Shown here one piece after another: positions 1-7,935 of a stretch of 39,381 nucleotides of DNA. The stretch spans positions 1 through 39,381 of the forward strand of contig DVKB01000010.1 in assembly GCA_018716305.1 (NCBI GenBank), given 5' to 3'. Within the stretch, counting starts at the first letter, position 1. Every line of letters begins with the position of its first letter. The notes beneath the pieces were generated by a model, which ran no database searches, was not told the origin of the DNA, and saw nothing but the letters and a program-made list of their open reading frames with translations. The position numbers were made by a program, and so were the translations under genes. The stretch comes from Candidatus Scatomonas merdigallinarum (GTDB lineage Bacteria > Bacillota > Clostridia > Lachnospirales > Lachnospiraceae).

Positions 1-1
1 G

Positions 2-3000
2 CTGTCAGCGCTGGCGTTTTATAACTGCGACAGGCTGTCGGAGATCGGGTACCCGACAGGCTGGGAGAGTGTGCCGGATTATTACCGTAACAGTACGACG
101 AGATATGGAGATGGAGACAGCTATTACCGGAGCCCGTTTGAGGGCTGCGCGGCCTTAAAGAAGATCGAGGTCCCGGAGGGAGTGGAAAGCGTCCCGAAGT
201 ACGCGTTCCGGTACCAGACAAGCGTGGAGGAAGTGGTGCTGCCGGAGAGCCTGACGGGGATCGGGGCGTACGCCTTTGACGGGTGCAGCAGCCTGAACAG
301 TGTCAACTTAGTAGAAGGGATTACAGAAATTCCTGCGTATGCTTTTAGAAATTGTATCAATCTGAATGTATTGACACTTCCAAGTACTCTTGAGCGTGTG
401 GGAAATTCTGCGTTCTACGGCTGCAGAGGGCTTCGGCTGATCAATATGGATGACAATCTGCAGGCAATCGGCAGCTATGCGTTTTATGGATGCAGCGGTC
501 TGGTCAGCCTGGTTTTAAACAATGGACTGACAACAATTTCCGATAATGCATTTGCTGCGTGTACGAATTTAACGGCGGTAGAAATACCAAAGAGTGTTAC
601 AGAAATGTCCGGCAGCAGTTTCAGCAGTTGCAGTAAGTTGACTATTTACTGCTATTCCGGCTCTGCCGCCCACCAGGCCTGCGAGTCGGGAAACTATACA
701 TTCAGTCTGCTGGATGCTCATGAACATCAGTATGAGATAACTATTGAGACTTCACCGACTTGCACAAGAGGCGGATCACAGATCCTTACCTGTTCGGTCT
801 GTGGATATAATTATATTGAAGTCCTGGCTCCGCTGGGGCATCAGGAAGGCGATTGGGTTGTACAGGATGCCACATGCACAGAAGAAGGGGTAAAAATCAA
901 GTACTGTACAGTCTGTAATCAGGAATTGGCACGAGAGTATATTCCGGCAAAGGGGCATACCTGGAGTGAGTGGACGGTAGAATCAGAAGCTTCGGTTTTA
1001 GTTGAAGGGAAAAAGAACAGAACCTGTTCAGTTTGTCAGGAATCAGAAGAGGTGGTGACTCCCAAAACCCAGGTGGATGTTTCGGAAAATACTGCATATG
1101 GCCTGGCGCAGATTACCGTTGTTGATGCTGCAACAAAAGAGCCGTTGTCCGGAGCAAGTGTTCAGATTACAACCGAAAGTGAAGGTGACGCACTTTTATT
1201 TACAGACGAAAACGGATACCTTGCACAGATATTGCCGATAGGAATCGTAAATCTTTCTGTGTATGCAGAAGGATATAATGTAAGAAACATTTCTGTTCAG
1301 ATCTATCCGGGAGTAAATACAATTCCAACCATCGGAATTAGTACCGGAAAACTGGTGGAGGGCATTCTTACATCAAGCGAAATGACGCCGGAAGAAATGC
1401 AGGAGCTGGGAATCAGTGCCGGCAGTCATATATATAAGTATGAATTAAAACTTACGTTTGAAGCACAGATTGATATGGTCAGCATTGCGTATTATATGAA
1501 TCCGACCACCCATTCACCGGAGGTCTATTTACCGGCTTCCGGCAGCGGAGGTGGAGGCAGCGGAGGCAGTTCTGGATATAAAGCAGAGATTATCATTGAT
1601 CCATTGGCAGGCGCTTCCGACGGAAAAACAGGAGTGGGAGTAAAATACACTTCTGACAACGGGAAGACAATCTCCGTGTATCCGGTGAATGAACAGTTCT
1701 ATCTCATTATCAGAGGCGAAGTGGGATGGACAAAAGAAATATATGATGTAGAACTGTTGGCAGTAAATAATTCTCTGACAGATACCGTTGAAAACGCAAC
1801 GGCGGAACTGGTACTGCCGGATGGATTATCTCTTGCGCAGGTAAACGGAGGACAGCAGTCTGCGTTGCAGAATATAGGAAATCTGGCGGAAGGAGAAAAT
1901 AAATCCGTACACTGGTACGTTCAGGGAGACGAAGAGGGCAGTTACAATGTTACGGCTATACTGAAAGGCACTATGATGCCCTTTGGCGAAACCTTTGAAT
2001 ACAAATATACAGCTGCCTCACCGCTTAAAGTCTATGCAGGGAGCGCGATGCATATGACCTTTTATGTGCCGGACGCAGCGTTTCACGACGATGATTACAC
2101 AGTCAGAATAGAGTTGGAAAATGTATCTGACAAAGTTATCTATAATGTACGGCATAGAATTACGGATATAGAGCAGTATAAAATTACTTATTACAGTGAC
2201 GGGACCCAGACAACGACAGACTATGATACGCCAACTGATAATGATAGAATTTCCGTACCGGAATTTTATCCGGGAGATAAGCTGATCATGGAAGTGCCTA
2301 TTCGAATTTTATTTGAGTCTGAAATGATTCAGAACCAGTTGGAAAGCTTTTTGGGTTCGATGCAGCAGTTTAAACAATTATTAAATGCCTACAAAGCTGT
2401 ATCTACAGGAATCGGATTGTTTACAGACCTTTTCGGATATATTCGGAACTCTTCCAAGATTTTGGACGACTTTATCAGCGGATCCAAAGTGATAGACGCT
2501 GTAAAAAAACAGGTATGTCTTAAATTGGTGGATGAACTGAGTAAATTGTTGGAAAAATGTACAAATAGTCCAGATAACGAAGTGATTAAGGCAATTGAAA
2601 AGTTAAAAGACAGCGATTTAGCAAATGTGACGAATGTGTGGGATACTCTTATTGAAATATGCGATGTGCCTGCCTATCTGGATATGATGACGGTCGAAGA
2701 GATCGCTACCATCATATCAAGGTTAAAAGCTACAATCGATAGTATAGACCAGGCGGAGGCACCGGAACTCAGCGCCTATGACGCGATGGAGCAGGCGATT
2801 GAATTAATACCGATCCGTTATGTCCTTGTTAATTCCAGTGTTACTACTTTGGAAGGATCATCCACGGAGATTCCCACAAGCATTGAAATTACACCCACAG
2901 GCGCGCATTATTTTGGGGTCGATAATGTCAGCGATTATTTATATAATTTAATGATTACCTGTTTTGGAGAATATGTGGAGACAGACAGCTTTTTGAAAAA

Positions 3001-3943
3001 TTTCGGCTTCGATGCAAAAGAAATCATGGGCTATGATGATGCGGTGCAGTACATAACGGCGGCTAATGAAAAGGCGACACATTTTCTTGCATCGGATAAT
3101 ACAGAAACGGGAGAATTCTCTGCGTGGTACGAGCCGGCAGCGGCTGCAAGGACAGCCTCTGATGAGCAATCCTGTGAATTAAGTGTGGATAATCCTACAG
3201 CGCAGTGGATTGACGGAAAATTAACGTTTTCTGGAGCGGGAATGATTGAGCTGATTCCTCATAATGGGGCCGGAGGAACTTTATATGTTCAGATGCCGGA
3301 TGGGAATATCAAGAGTTTTGTCATCAAAGTAGTAGAAGCCCATACCTGCGCAAGTGATACGTGGGAGGTACTTATTCCACCTACAGATACCACAGACGGC
3401 GTTAAAGCAAAATGCTGCGACATCTGCGGAACCCTTATTGCTGTTGAAGAAATGCGGGAATGCGGCCATCATAATTTTGGTGAATATCAGACAGAAGTCA
3501 AAGCCACATTTGATACCTGCGAAATGGAAGGAAGGACATGTACAGAATGCGGAACCGTAGAGTACAAATATTCAGACGCATATTCACTGAATGGGTATGT
3601 GTATGAATTTAATGAAAGTACCACTGCGGATAACATTATCAATATTTTTAAAGATCGCGGTCTGGAGGTTTCCATGCCTGGTGTCAGCGATATACAGCAA
3701 AGTGTATCCACAGGTGCGGAATTGATGTGGAATGATTCTGCATATGAGCTTGTAGTTTTTGGTGATGTTAACTGTGATACAGAAATTAATGTATTTGATG
3801 TTGTAGAGGTGATCAATCATCTTGGCGGAAATAAAAAATTAACAGGCGCTTCGTTCAGGGCCAGTCTATCGGACTACTATAAAAGTGAGCCGGACATTTT
3901 TGATATCGAAGAGATGATCGACAAAATAGAAGGCGCGGAGTAA
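2..3943 (+). CDS. BspA-type leucine-rich-repeat surface protein with C-terminal dockerin-like module (5' end outside window)
   Basis: The frame is open to the left edge, so the true start and signal peptide are missing; a GTG at 71 is only an internal codon. About 1313 residues are visible. In order: BspA/LRR_5 repeats (to about base 670, recurring pattern F.GC..L..I.L...L..I...AF); two Cys-pair modules (bases 720-1060, CxxC spaced as CSVCG, CTVCN, CSVCQ); a carboxypeptidase-regulatory-like beta domain (about 1100-1340, G.V.D..T..PL.GA.V); a Gly/Ser linker (1531-1578); a long beta-rich region; a helical stretch (about 2310-2770); two more Cys-pair modules (3340-3560); and a dockerin-like end (3761-3940) whose first loop GDVNCDTEINVFD has the calcium-binding spacing, while the second loop is degenerate. 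BspA-like proteins are surface adhesins or interaction proteins; the ligand here is unknown. It is first in view of a seven-gene run and its stop lies 15 bases before the next start. Base composition changes abruptly near 310. Confidence 0.85.
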   Translation: MSALAFYNCDRLSEIGYPTGWESVPDYYRNSTTRYGDGDSYYRSPFEGCAALKKIEVPEGVESVPKYAFRYQTSVEEVVLPESLTGIGAYAFDGCSSLNSVNLVEGITEIPAYAFRNCINLNVLTLPSTLERVGNSAFYGCRGLRLINMDDNLQAIGSYAFYGCSGLVSLVLNNGLTTISDNAFAACTNLTAVEIPKSVTEMSGSSFSSCSKLTIYCYSGSAAHQACESGNYTFSLLDAHEHQYEITIETSPTCTRGGSQILTCSVCGYNYIEVLAPLGHQEGDWVVQDATCTEEGVKIKYCTVCNQELAREYIPAKGHTWSEWTVESEASVLVEGKKNRTCSVCQESEEVVTPKTQVDVSENTAYGLAQITVVDAATKEPLSGASVQITTESEGDALLFTDENGYLAQILPIGIVNLSVYAEGYNVRNISVQIYPGVNTIPTIGISTGKLVEGILTSSEMTPEEMQELGISAGSHIYKYELKLTFEAQIDMVSIAYYMNPTTHSPEVYLPASGSGGGGSGGSSGYKAEIIIDPLAGASDGKTGVGVKYTSDNGKTISVYPVNEQFYLIIRGEVGWTKEIYDVELLAVNNSLTDTVENATAELVLPDGLSLAQVNGGQQSALQNIGNLAEGENKSVHWYVQGDEEGSYNVTAILKGTMMPFGETFEYKYTAASPLKVYAGSAMHMTFYVPDAAFHDDDYTVRIELENVSDKVIYNVRHRITDIEQYKITYYSDGTQTTTDYDTPTDNDRISVPEFYPGDKLIMEVPIRILFESEMIQNQLESFLGSMQQFKQLLNAYKAVSTGIGLFTDLFGYIRNSSKILDDFISGSKVIDAVKKQVCLKLVDELSKLLEKCTNSPDNEVIKAIEKLKDSDLANVTNVWDTLIEICDVPAYLDMMTVEEIATIISRLKATIDSIDQAEAPELSAYDAMEQAIELIPIRYVLVNSSVTTLEGSSTEIPTSIEITPTGAHYFGVDNVSDYLYNLMITCFGEYVETDSFLKNFGFDAKEIMGYDDAVQYITAANEKATHFLASDNTETGEFSAWYEPAAAARTASDEQSCELSVDNPTAQWIDGKLTFSGAGMIELIPHNGAGGTLYVQMPDGNIKSFVIKVVEAHTCASDTWEVLIPPTDTTDGVKAKCCDICGTLIAVEEMRECGHHNFGEYQTEVKATFDTCEMEGRTCTECGTVEYKYSDAYSLNGYVYEFNESTTADNIINIFKDRGLEVSMPGVSDIQQSVSTGAELMWNDSAYELVVFGDVNCDTEINVFDVVEVINHLGGNKKLTGASFRASLSDYYKSEPDIFDIEEMIDKIEGAE

Positions 3944-3957
3944 GGAGGAAGACCAGA

Positions 3958-4866
3958 ATGAGAAAAAAGGCGATTCAGTTACCGATAGCTGTGTTAATTA
4001 TTTTTACAATTTTATGCGCGTCATTTCTCCATCCTGTTTCTGCTTCGCCGGAGGGTGGCGGATACCAGTACGAAATCGTTGCATCGCCGGAAATTGCGGC
4101 GATAGGTGGAGAAGTGACCCTTACGCTGCGACTGACAGATTACACCGAGCAGAAAGCAGGCATTCGTGGATTGCAGATTGATGTATATAATGCGGATAAT
4201 ATGCTGCAAAATTCAACAAGCCGTTCTCTGATCGGAGATACAAGCGCACTGGCGGATTCTGTTTCTTATCAGCCCGAACGAGATCTGGTTCGGCTGCTGT
4301 ATGTAAAATGGTCCGGGACGATGGATTATTCCGTATCTGATTTGTTGGAAATAAAAATCCCCATAGATGCGTCTTTGACAGAAGCGGGAGAAACAACTTT
4401 TCCGGTACGATTATTGATTCAGAGTACAGAAGATGACGGCCAGTATACATATAATACAAGCGTAACGATTCGTTACGCTCCGCAGGAAGAGATACCTGAT
4501 CAGCCTGCTGCCAGCGTGCAGATAGAATGGGGCGCTATGGAGTTTACTTATTCAAAAGGTACCTGGAATCCGGAAACATATACTTATCAGAACGCTGGAT
4601 GGGATGATCATGGAAGCGGCTATATCCGTTTGAAAAACGATGGGGAAATGCCTGTAACAGCCGGGTTAAGCTATCACACCGAAAGAACAGATATCACCGG
4701 AATTTTTCAAGATGAAAATCAGCAAAGTATTCAGGAACTGAAACTACAGGTTAATGACGATCGAAACATCCATCTGAAACTACAGGGTCAACCATCGGAT
4801 TACCTAGAAGAAAATACAGTGATAGGAAACGTGACAGTGACGATCGGAGGCAATGGCAATGAATAA
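3958..4866 (+). CDS. Secreted protein: cohesin-like domain plus X domain
   Basis: 302 residues. AAGGAGG at 3942-3948 sits 9 bases before the ATG. The N-terminus (MRKKAIQLPIAVLIIFTILC...) is a signal peptide likely cut after VSA near residue 30. Residues about 37-178 look like a cohesin-type beta sandwich: an opening VTLTLRL strand, then GIRGLQIDVYNADNML, where cohesins carry G-I-x-G-x-x-F-x-x-x-Y-D-x-x-x-L, and a closing FPVRLLIQS strand. Residues about 185-300 form the X domain shared with the two proteins encoded at 5440 and 5992 (I.W..M.FTY..G.WNPET..Y, ending IGNVTVTI). The neighbour upstream ends in a dockerin-like module, so the two products could bind each other outside the cell; that is inference. 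The stop overlaps the next gene by 8 bases. The cohesin assignment rests on pattern only; a generic Ig-like surface domain is the alternative. Confidence 0.75.
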   Translation: MRKKAIQLPIAVLIIFTILCASFLHPVSASPEGGGYQYEIVASPEIAAIGGEVTLTLRLTDYTEQKAGIRGLQIDVYNADNMLQNSTSRSLIGDTSALADSVSYQPERDLVRLLYVKWSGTMDYSVSDLLEIKIPIDASLTEAGETTFPVRLLIQSTEDDGQYTYNTSVTIRYAPQEEIPDQPAASVQIEWGAMEFTYSKGTWNPETYTYQNAGWDDHGSGYIRLKNDGEMPVTAGLSYHTERTDITGIFQDENQQSIQELKLQVNDDRNIHLKLQGQPSDYLEENTVIGNVTVTIGGNGNE

Positions 4867-5386
4867 AAAAGGATCGAGTTCAAAAAAAATAATTATGATT
4901 CTTTGCATCATTACGGCAGCGGCTATCGCTGTCACTATCTGGGCTTTGTTTTTTCGAAATACCTCACCAGAATTGGCACCGGATTACGCCCCGCAGCAGG
5001 AAGAGGAAAATGCAGAAGCAATTCCCGGAGATAATGCAGAAAAAATGGAGACGCCGGAAGGAGGGAGCGCAGTCAGCATCAGTTATTCGAAAGAACTGAA
5101 AATTTCATTATCGGATGAGACAGCATCGTTATATTTTGCTAATCCCGGAAAGTCTAATCAGGATATGGTATTACAAATATCTATACAGGATGAGGTGGTC
5201 GTTCAATCCGGAACGATCAAACCGGGGAATCAGGTCTCTCAATTAAAGCTGCTTAATGATGAGGCAGGGAAATTGTCACCTGGCGGGTACGATGGGAAAT
5301 TTATAGTACTTTATTATGATCCGGATACAGGAGAAAAGGCAGTTGTTAATACAGAGATTCCTGTTACGATAACCGTAAATGAATAG
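4859..5386 (+). CDS. Single-pass membrane-anchored surface protein (IKPG family, copy 1)
   Basis: 175 residues from ATG 4859. An ATG also occurs at 4853, but CGGAGG at 4845-4850 is only 2 bases from it and 8 from 4859, so 4859 is chosen. A Lys/Ser-rich cytoplasmic start is followed by one transmembrane helix (about residues 10-31), a Glu/Pro-rich linker, and an extracellular beta domain of about 90 residues carrying LYFANPGKSN, GTIKPGNQV and a C-terminal VTITV strand. The product at 6618 has the same layout and the matching pieces IWLTNPEDNS and GLIKPGEYI, so the two are paralogues. I recognise no named family. The overlap with the upstream stop suggests coupled translation. It may hold or chaperone the secreted X-domain proteins encoded beside it, which is inference. 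Confidence 0.75.
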   Translation: MNKKGSSSKKIIMILCIITAAAIAVTIWALFFRNTSPELAPDYAPQQEEENAEAIPGDNAEKMETPEGGSAVSISYSKELKISLSDETASLYFANPGKSNQDMVLQISIQDEVVVQSGTIKPGNQVSQLKLLNDEAGKLSPGGYDGKFIVLYYDPDTGEKAVVNTEIPVTITVNE

Positions 5387-5439
5387 TTGGATTTGTACTC
5401 AAATGAGTATGAATAGATAACAAGCGAAAGGAGATTAAG

Positions 5440-5970
5440 ATGAAAAAAATTATTTCAGCTGTTTTGGTATCAGCCCTTTTGGCAGGGGGCAGTACAGTTG
5501 CCTATGCTGCGGAGGAAACAATGAGTGCGCCGGGAGAAAGTCAGGAAATTGATGTCAGGGCAAAATACAATAATACTGCCACAGTTCCAGATGTATACAG
5601 TGTTGATATTGTATGGGATGACATGGTGTTCACTTACTTAGAGGAAGGGACGTTAAACTGGAATGCAGAAGAACATATTTATGAAGATAATACTACAGAA
5701 GGATGGGATAAAACCAGTGCAGGTGTGAAAGTTACAAACCATTCTAATGTACCGGTAAACGTCTTGTTTTCATATTTGCCCATGGAATCTTACGGGGTTA
5801 CATCCGTATTGAGCAATACGGATGCACCGGTGGAACTGGCTGCAGGTGAAGAAAATAATGTTGAGAACGCGGCAAGTACAGAAGCAACCCTGACGGTTTC
5901 CGGAGTACCGAATCAGATGGTAACCAGTGATGGAATTGTGATAGGTACCATCACAATTGAGATAGCGTAA
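5440..5970 (+). CDS. Secreted X-domain protein, copy 2
   Basis: 176 residues. GAAAGGAG lies just upstream of the ATG. A classic signal peptide (MKKIISAVLVSALLAGGSTV, then AYA-AE) leaves a mature chain of about 150 residues that is almost entirely one X domain: YSVDIVWDDMVFTY, WNAEEHIYED, GWDK, VKVTNHSNVPV and the closing IGTITIEI strand. The product at 5992 and the C-terminal half of that at 3958 align with it throughout. There is no transmembrane anchor or sortase motif in this protein, so it is secreted or held by a partner. The repeated N-H-S-N step resembles the small beta-sandwich subunits of some Gram-positive surface fibres, but I cannot assign a family. Confidence 0.8.
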   Translation: MKKIISAVLVSALLAGGSTVAYAAEETMSAPGESQEIDVRAKYNNTATVPDVYSVDIVWDDMVFTYLEEGTLNWNAEEHIYEDNTTEGWDKTSAGVKVTNHSNVPVNVLFSYLPMESYGVTSVLSNTDAPVELAAGEENNVENAASTEATLTVSGVPNQMVTSDGIVIGTITIEIA

Positions 5971-5991
5971 TTGAAGGGAGGAAGATATTTT

Positions 5992-6513
5992 ATGAGATTA
6001 AAAAGTGTTATTTCGGTATGCGCGGCAGCTTCTATGCTTCTTGCCACTGCAACTGTGGCGTTTGCGGCGGATTCGTTGGGACAAAACGGATCCGACAGCG
6101 CAGAGGTAAAAGCAACATATCTGGCAGGAGAGTCGGCGGGCGCGATTTACAGCGTTGATATTTCCTGGAAGGGTATGGATTTTACTTATACATCCGCAGG
6201 AACAAAGTGGAACCCGGAGACACATGAATATGATCCCAATAGTGTTGCCGCATGGACAACCGGAGAAATAACAATTACCAACCATTCCAATGTTGATATT
6301 ATGGCAACACCGGAATATACAGCAGAAGAGAATTTTCAGAATATCAGCATGAATTTTGATAACGATGAATTGAGGGTAATGACTGCTGATAATGGAGTGG
6401 ATGGGGCTCCGGGAACTCCGGTAACAGGTAAGATCGTGGTGACTCCCCAGGGAGATCTGGCAGAAGGGGTTGTGGATACAAAAATCGGTTCGATTGTGAT
6501 TACGATCGTTTAA
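5992..6513 (+). CDS. Secreted X-domain protein, copy 3
   Basis: 173 residues from ATG 5992. The frame also has a TTG at 5971, but this would place the ribosome binding site (GAAGGGAGGAAG, 5972-5983) inside the gene, so ATG 5992 is the start. The signal peptide (MRLKSVISVCAAASMLLATA) ends at AFA-AD. The mature part repeats the X domain: YSVDISWKGMDFTY, WNPETHEYDP, ITITNHSNVDI and the end IGSIVITIV. It is closer to copy 2 than to the domain fused behind the cohesin-like module, suggesting recent tandem duplication. It follows copy 2 by 21 bases. Paired inverted repeats follow its stop codon. Confidence 0.8.
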   Translation: MRLKSVISVCAAASMLLATATVAFAADSLGQNGSDSAEVKATYLAGESAGAIYSVDISWKGMDFTYTSAGTKWNPETHEYDPNSVAAWTTGEITITNHSNVDIMATPEYTAEENFQNISMNFDNDELRVMTADNGVDGAPGTPVTGKIVVTPQGDLAEGVVDTKIGSIVITIV

Positions 6514-6520
6514 ATCTCAT

Positions 6521-6597
6521 GTGCAAGGCAGGAACGATGTGGACTGCCTTGCACCCTGATGGATATCCATCAGAAATCTGGTGAATATCCATCAGGG
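6521..6597 (+). repeat. Two adjacent long inverted repeats inside the surface-protein operon
   Basis: The first hairpin has a perfect 10-bp stem (GTGCAAGGCA 6521-6530 with 6545-6554). The second has a perfect 13-bp stem (CCCTGATGGATAT 6554-6566 with 6585-6597). The left arm of the second is also part of an 18-base perfect palindrome (6556-6573), so two mutually exclusive folds are possible. No T tract follows and the ribosome binding site of the next gene (GGAGG 6603-6607) begins 6 bases later. Termination is therefore unlikely; an mRNA-stability, processing or translation-control element fits better. Confidence 0.7.
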
Positions 6598-6617
6598 TCT
6601 GTGGAGGATAATAACAG

Positions 6618-7127
6618 ATGATAAAAGAAAAGTGTAGAAAAAATAAGCTTCTATTTGCCATGATTGTTATCTGCGCCGCTGCTGTTAGCGTCATGGCTTT
6701 GACACTGATTATAAGCTTTAGATCAACGGAAACAAAATTTGTCCCGCCGGAATTTGATGAGAATGCTGTAAAAGGTATTCCGGATGTTCCTGATGACCTG
6801 GGATGGTCAGAAATTGACGCGCAGGTTTTTAAATTTTCTGTATGCGGAACTTTAAATTTGGAAGGAGATACCGTAAATATTTGGCTGACAAATCCGGAGG
6901 ATAATTCCGTATGGATAAAGGCACGGATGTATGACGGCGACGAGAATGTTTTAGGTGAAACAGGTTTAATTAAACCGGGTGAATATATAAAGAGTATTTC
7001 TATATTGAAACAAAAAAAGGATGATGAGAATGTTTCGCTTAAAATCATGGCCTATCAGCCGGATACGTATTATTCTGAAGGCACAGTTATATTAAATTCG
7101 GTGTTACAGAGGGGAGGAGAAGAATGA
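6618..7127 (+). CDS. Single-pass membrane-anchored surface protein (IKPG family, copy 2)
   Basis: 169 residues. GGAGG at 6603-6607 is 10 bases before the ATG. A basic N-terminus, one transmembrane helix (about residues 12-33), a short acidic/proline linker and an extracellular beta domain with NIWLTNPEDNS and GLIKPGEYIKSISIL. Layout, length and the G-x-IKPG-x-x-(I/V) step match the product at 4859, so these are paralogues flanking the two X-domain secreted proteins. Its stop overlaps the next start in an ATGA, implying coupled translation. Function unknown. Confidence 0.75.
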   Translation: MIKEKCRKNKLLFAMIVICAAAVSVMALTLIISFRSTETKFVPPEFDENAVKGIPDVPDDLGWSEIDAQVFKFSVCGTLNLEGDTVNIWLTNPEDNSVWIKARMYDGDENVLGETGLIKPGEYIKSISILKQKKDDENVSLKIMAYQPDTYYSEGTVILNSVLQRGGEE

Positions 7128-7822
7128 GAAGGATTTTTTCTGCCGTATTATTCATCTTACTTGTATTGGGAACCTGTCTTCCCGTTTACGCGCAGGAGGG
7201 AAGCCAACAATCAAATGCTGTGGATGTGATCATTAAGTACATGCAAAATGACGAAATTTCAAAAATACCAATTAAGAATGGCCAGGGAAGCACGGTGATA
7301 GATAACGTGACGATTCAAGTAAGTGAAGCGCCGGAAGAAGCCGCATTTTTGGTTATATATTCGATTCCGCCTGAAGAAACAGAAGTATGGAATTGGTTTG
7401 CTGATTGTCTCGCGGACGATGGATCGCTGATTCTGCCGTACTATATTTATTTTTTGGATCAGGAAGGAAATAAAATAAAAGCTGCCGGTACACGGATTAC
7501 ATTGCAATCTGTGTTCAATGCGCAGAATGGGGCGGTATTTTCTGTGGCAGAAAATGGAAAAACGACGGAGCTGGAAAGTACGGGTATAACAGAAACAACA
7601 AGTATTTCATTTCTTACGGATGAAAATTTGTACTATGCACTAATTGAAAAAGAAATAGAAACAGGTACGATCCTGCCGGATGAAGAGTGGAACGAAACAA
7701 ATCTGGGTCATACTGCGCAAACAGGAGATGATGCAAATTTAAAACCGGCAGGGTATCTCACGGCTGCCTTGGCCACACTGGTTGTGCTTTCCCTGTGCGT
7801 CAGAAAAGCGAGCAGTCATTAG
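7124..7822 (+). CDS. Secreted protein with LPXTG-like cell-wall anchor tail
   Basis: 232 residues. GGGGAGGAG precedes the ATG. A signal peptide (MRRIFSAVLFILLVLGTCLP, cut near VYA-QE) begins the protein. The middle is an uncharacterised mixed region of about 165 residues. The C-terminus has the three parts of a sortase signal: AQTGDDAN (a variant of the usual PxTGD), a hydrophobic helix (AGYLTAALATLVVLSLCV) and a short basic tail (RKASSH). Sortase substrates are joined to peptidoglycan; no sortase is encoded in the window. As last gene of the run it may be the wall anchor of the assembly, which is inference. Without a recognised sortase partner, a simple C-terminal membrane anchor is also possible. 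Confidence 0.75.
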   Translation: MRRIFSAVLFILLVLGTCLPVYAQEGSQQSNAVDVIIKYMQNDEISKIPIKNGQGSTVIDNVTIQVSEAPEEAAFLVIYSIPPEETEVWNWFADCLADDGSLILPYYIYFLDQEGNKIKAAGTRITLQSVFNAQNGAVFSVAENGKTTELESTGITETTSISFLTDENLYYALIEKEIETGTILPDEEWNETNLGHTAQTGDDANLKPAGYLTAALATLVVLSLCVRKASSH

Positions 7823-7824
7823 GC

Positions 7825-7868
7825 AAGGATGCACAGGGATTCGTGTATCCTTTACCGCAGCTTTTTTG
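7825..7868 (+). terminator. Probable weak terminator of the surface-protein operon
   Basis: AAGGATGCAC (7825-7834) pairs with GTGTATCCTT (7843-7852) with one G-U pair, two bases after the stop of the last surface gene. A run of six T follows at 7863-7868, further from the stem than usual. Several GCTGCAG palindromes lie just beyond. Confidence 0.4.
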
Positions 7869-7935
7869 CTGCAGCCGCCGCTGCAGCATATGTTCACGGG
7901 CGCCTTCCGAATAGTCATTTACAAAACAGAACATA

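Noticed and set aside
71-100. GTG at 71 as start of the LRR protein
   Set aside because: The same frame continues to the left edge with LRR-type residues, so 71 is internal.
6521-6597. The paired hairpins as an intrinsic terminator
   Set aside because: No T tract follows and the next ribosome binding site is 6 bases away.
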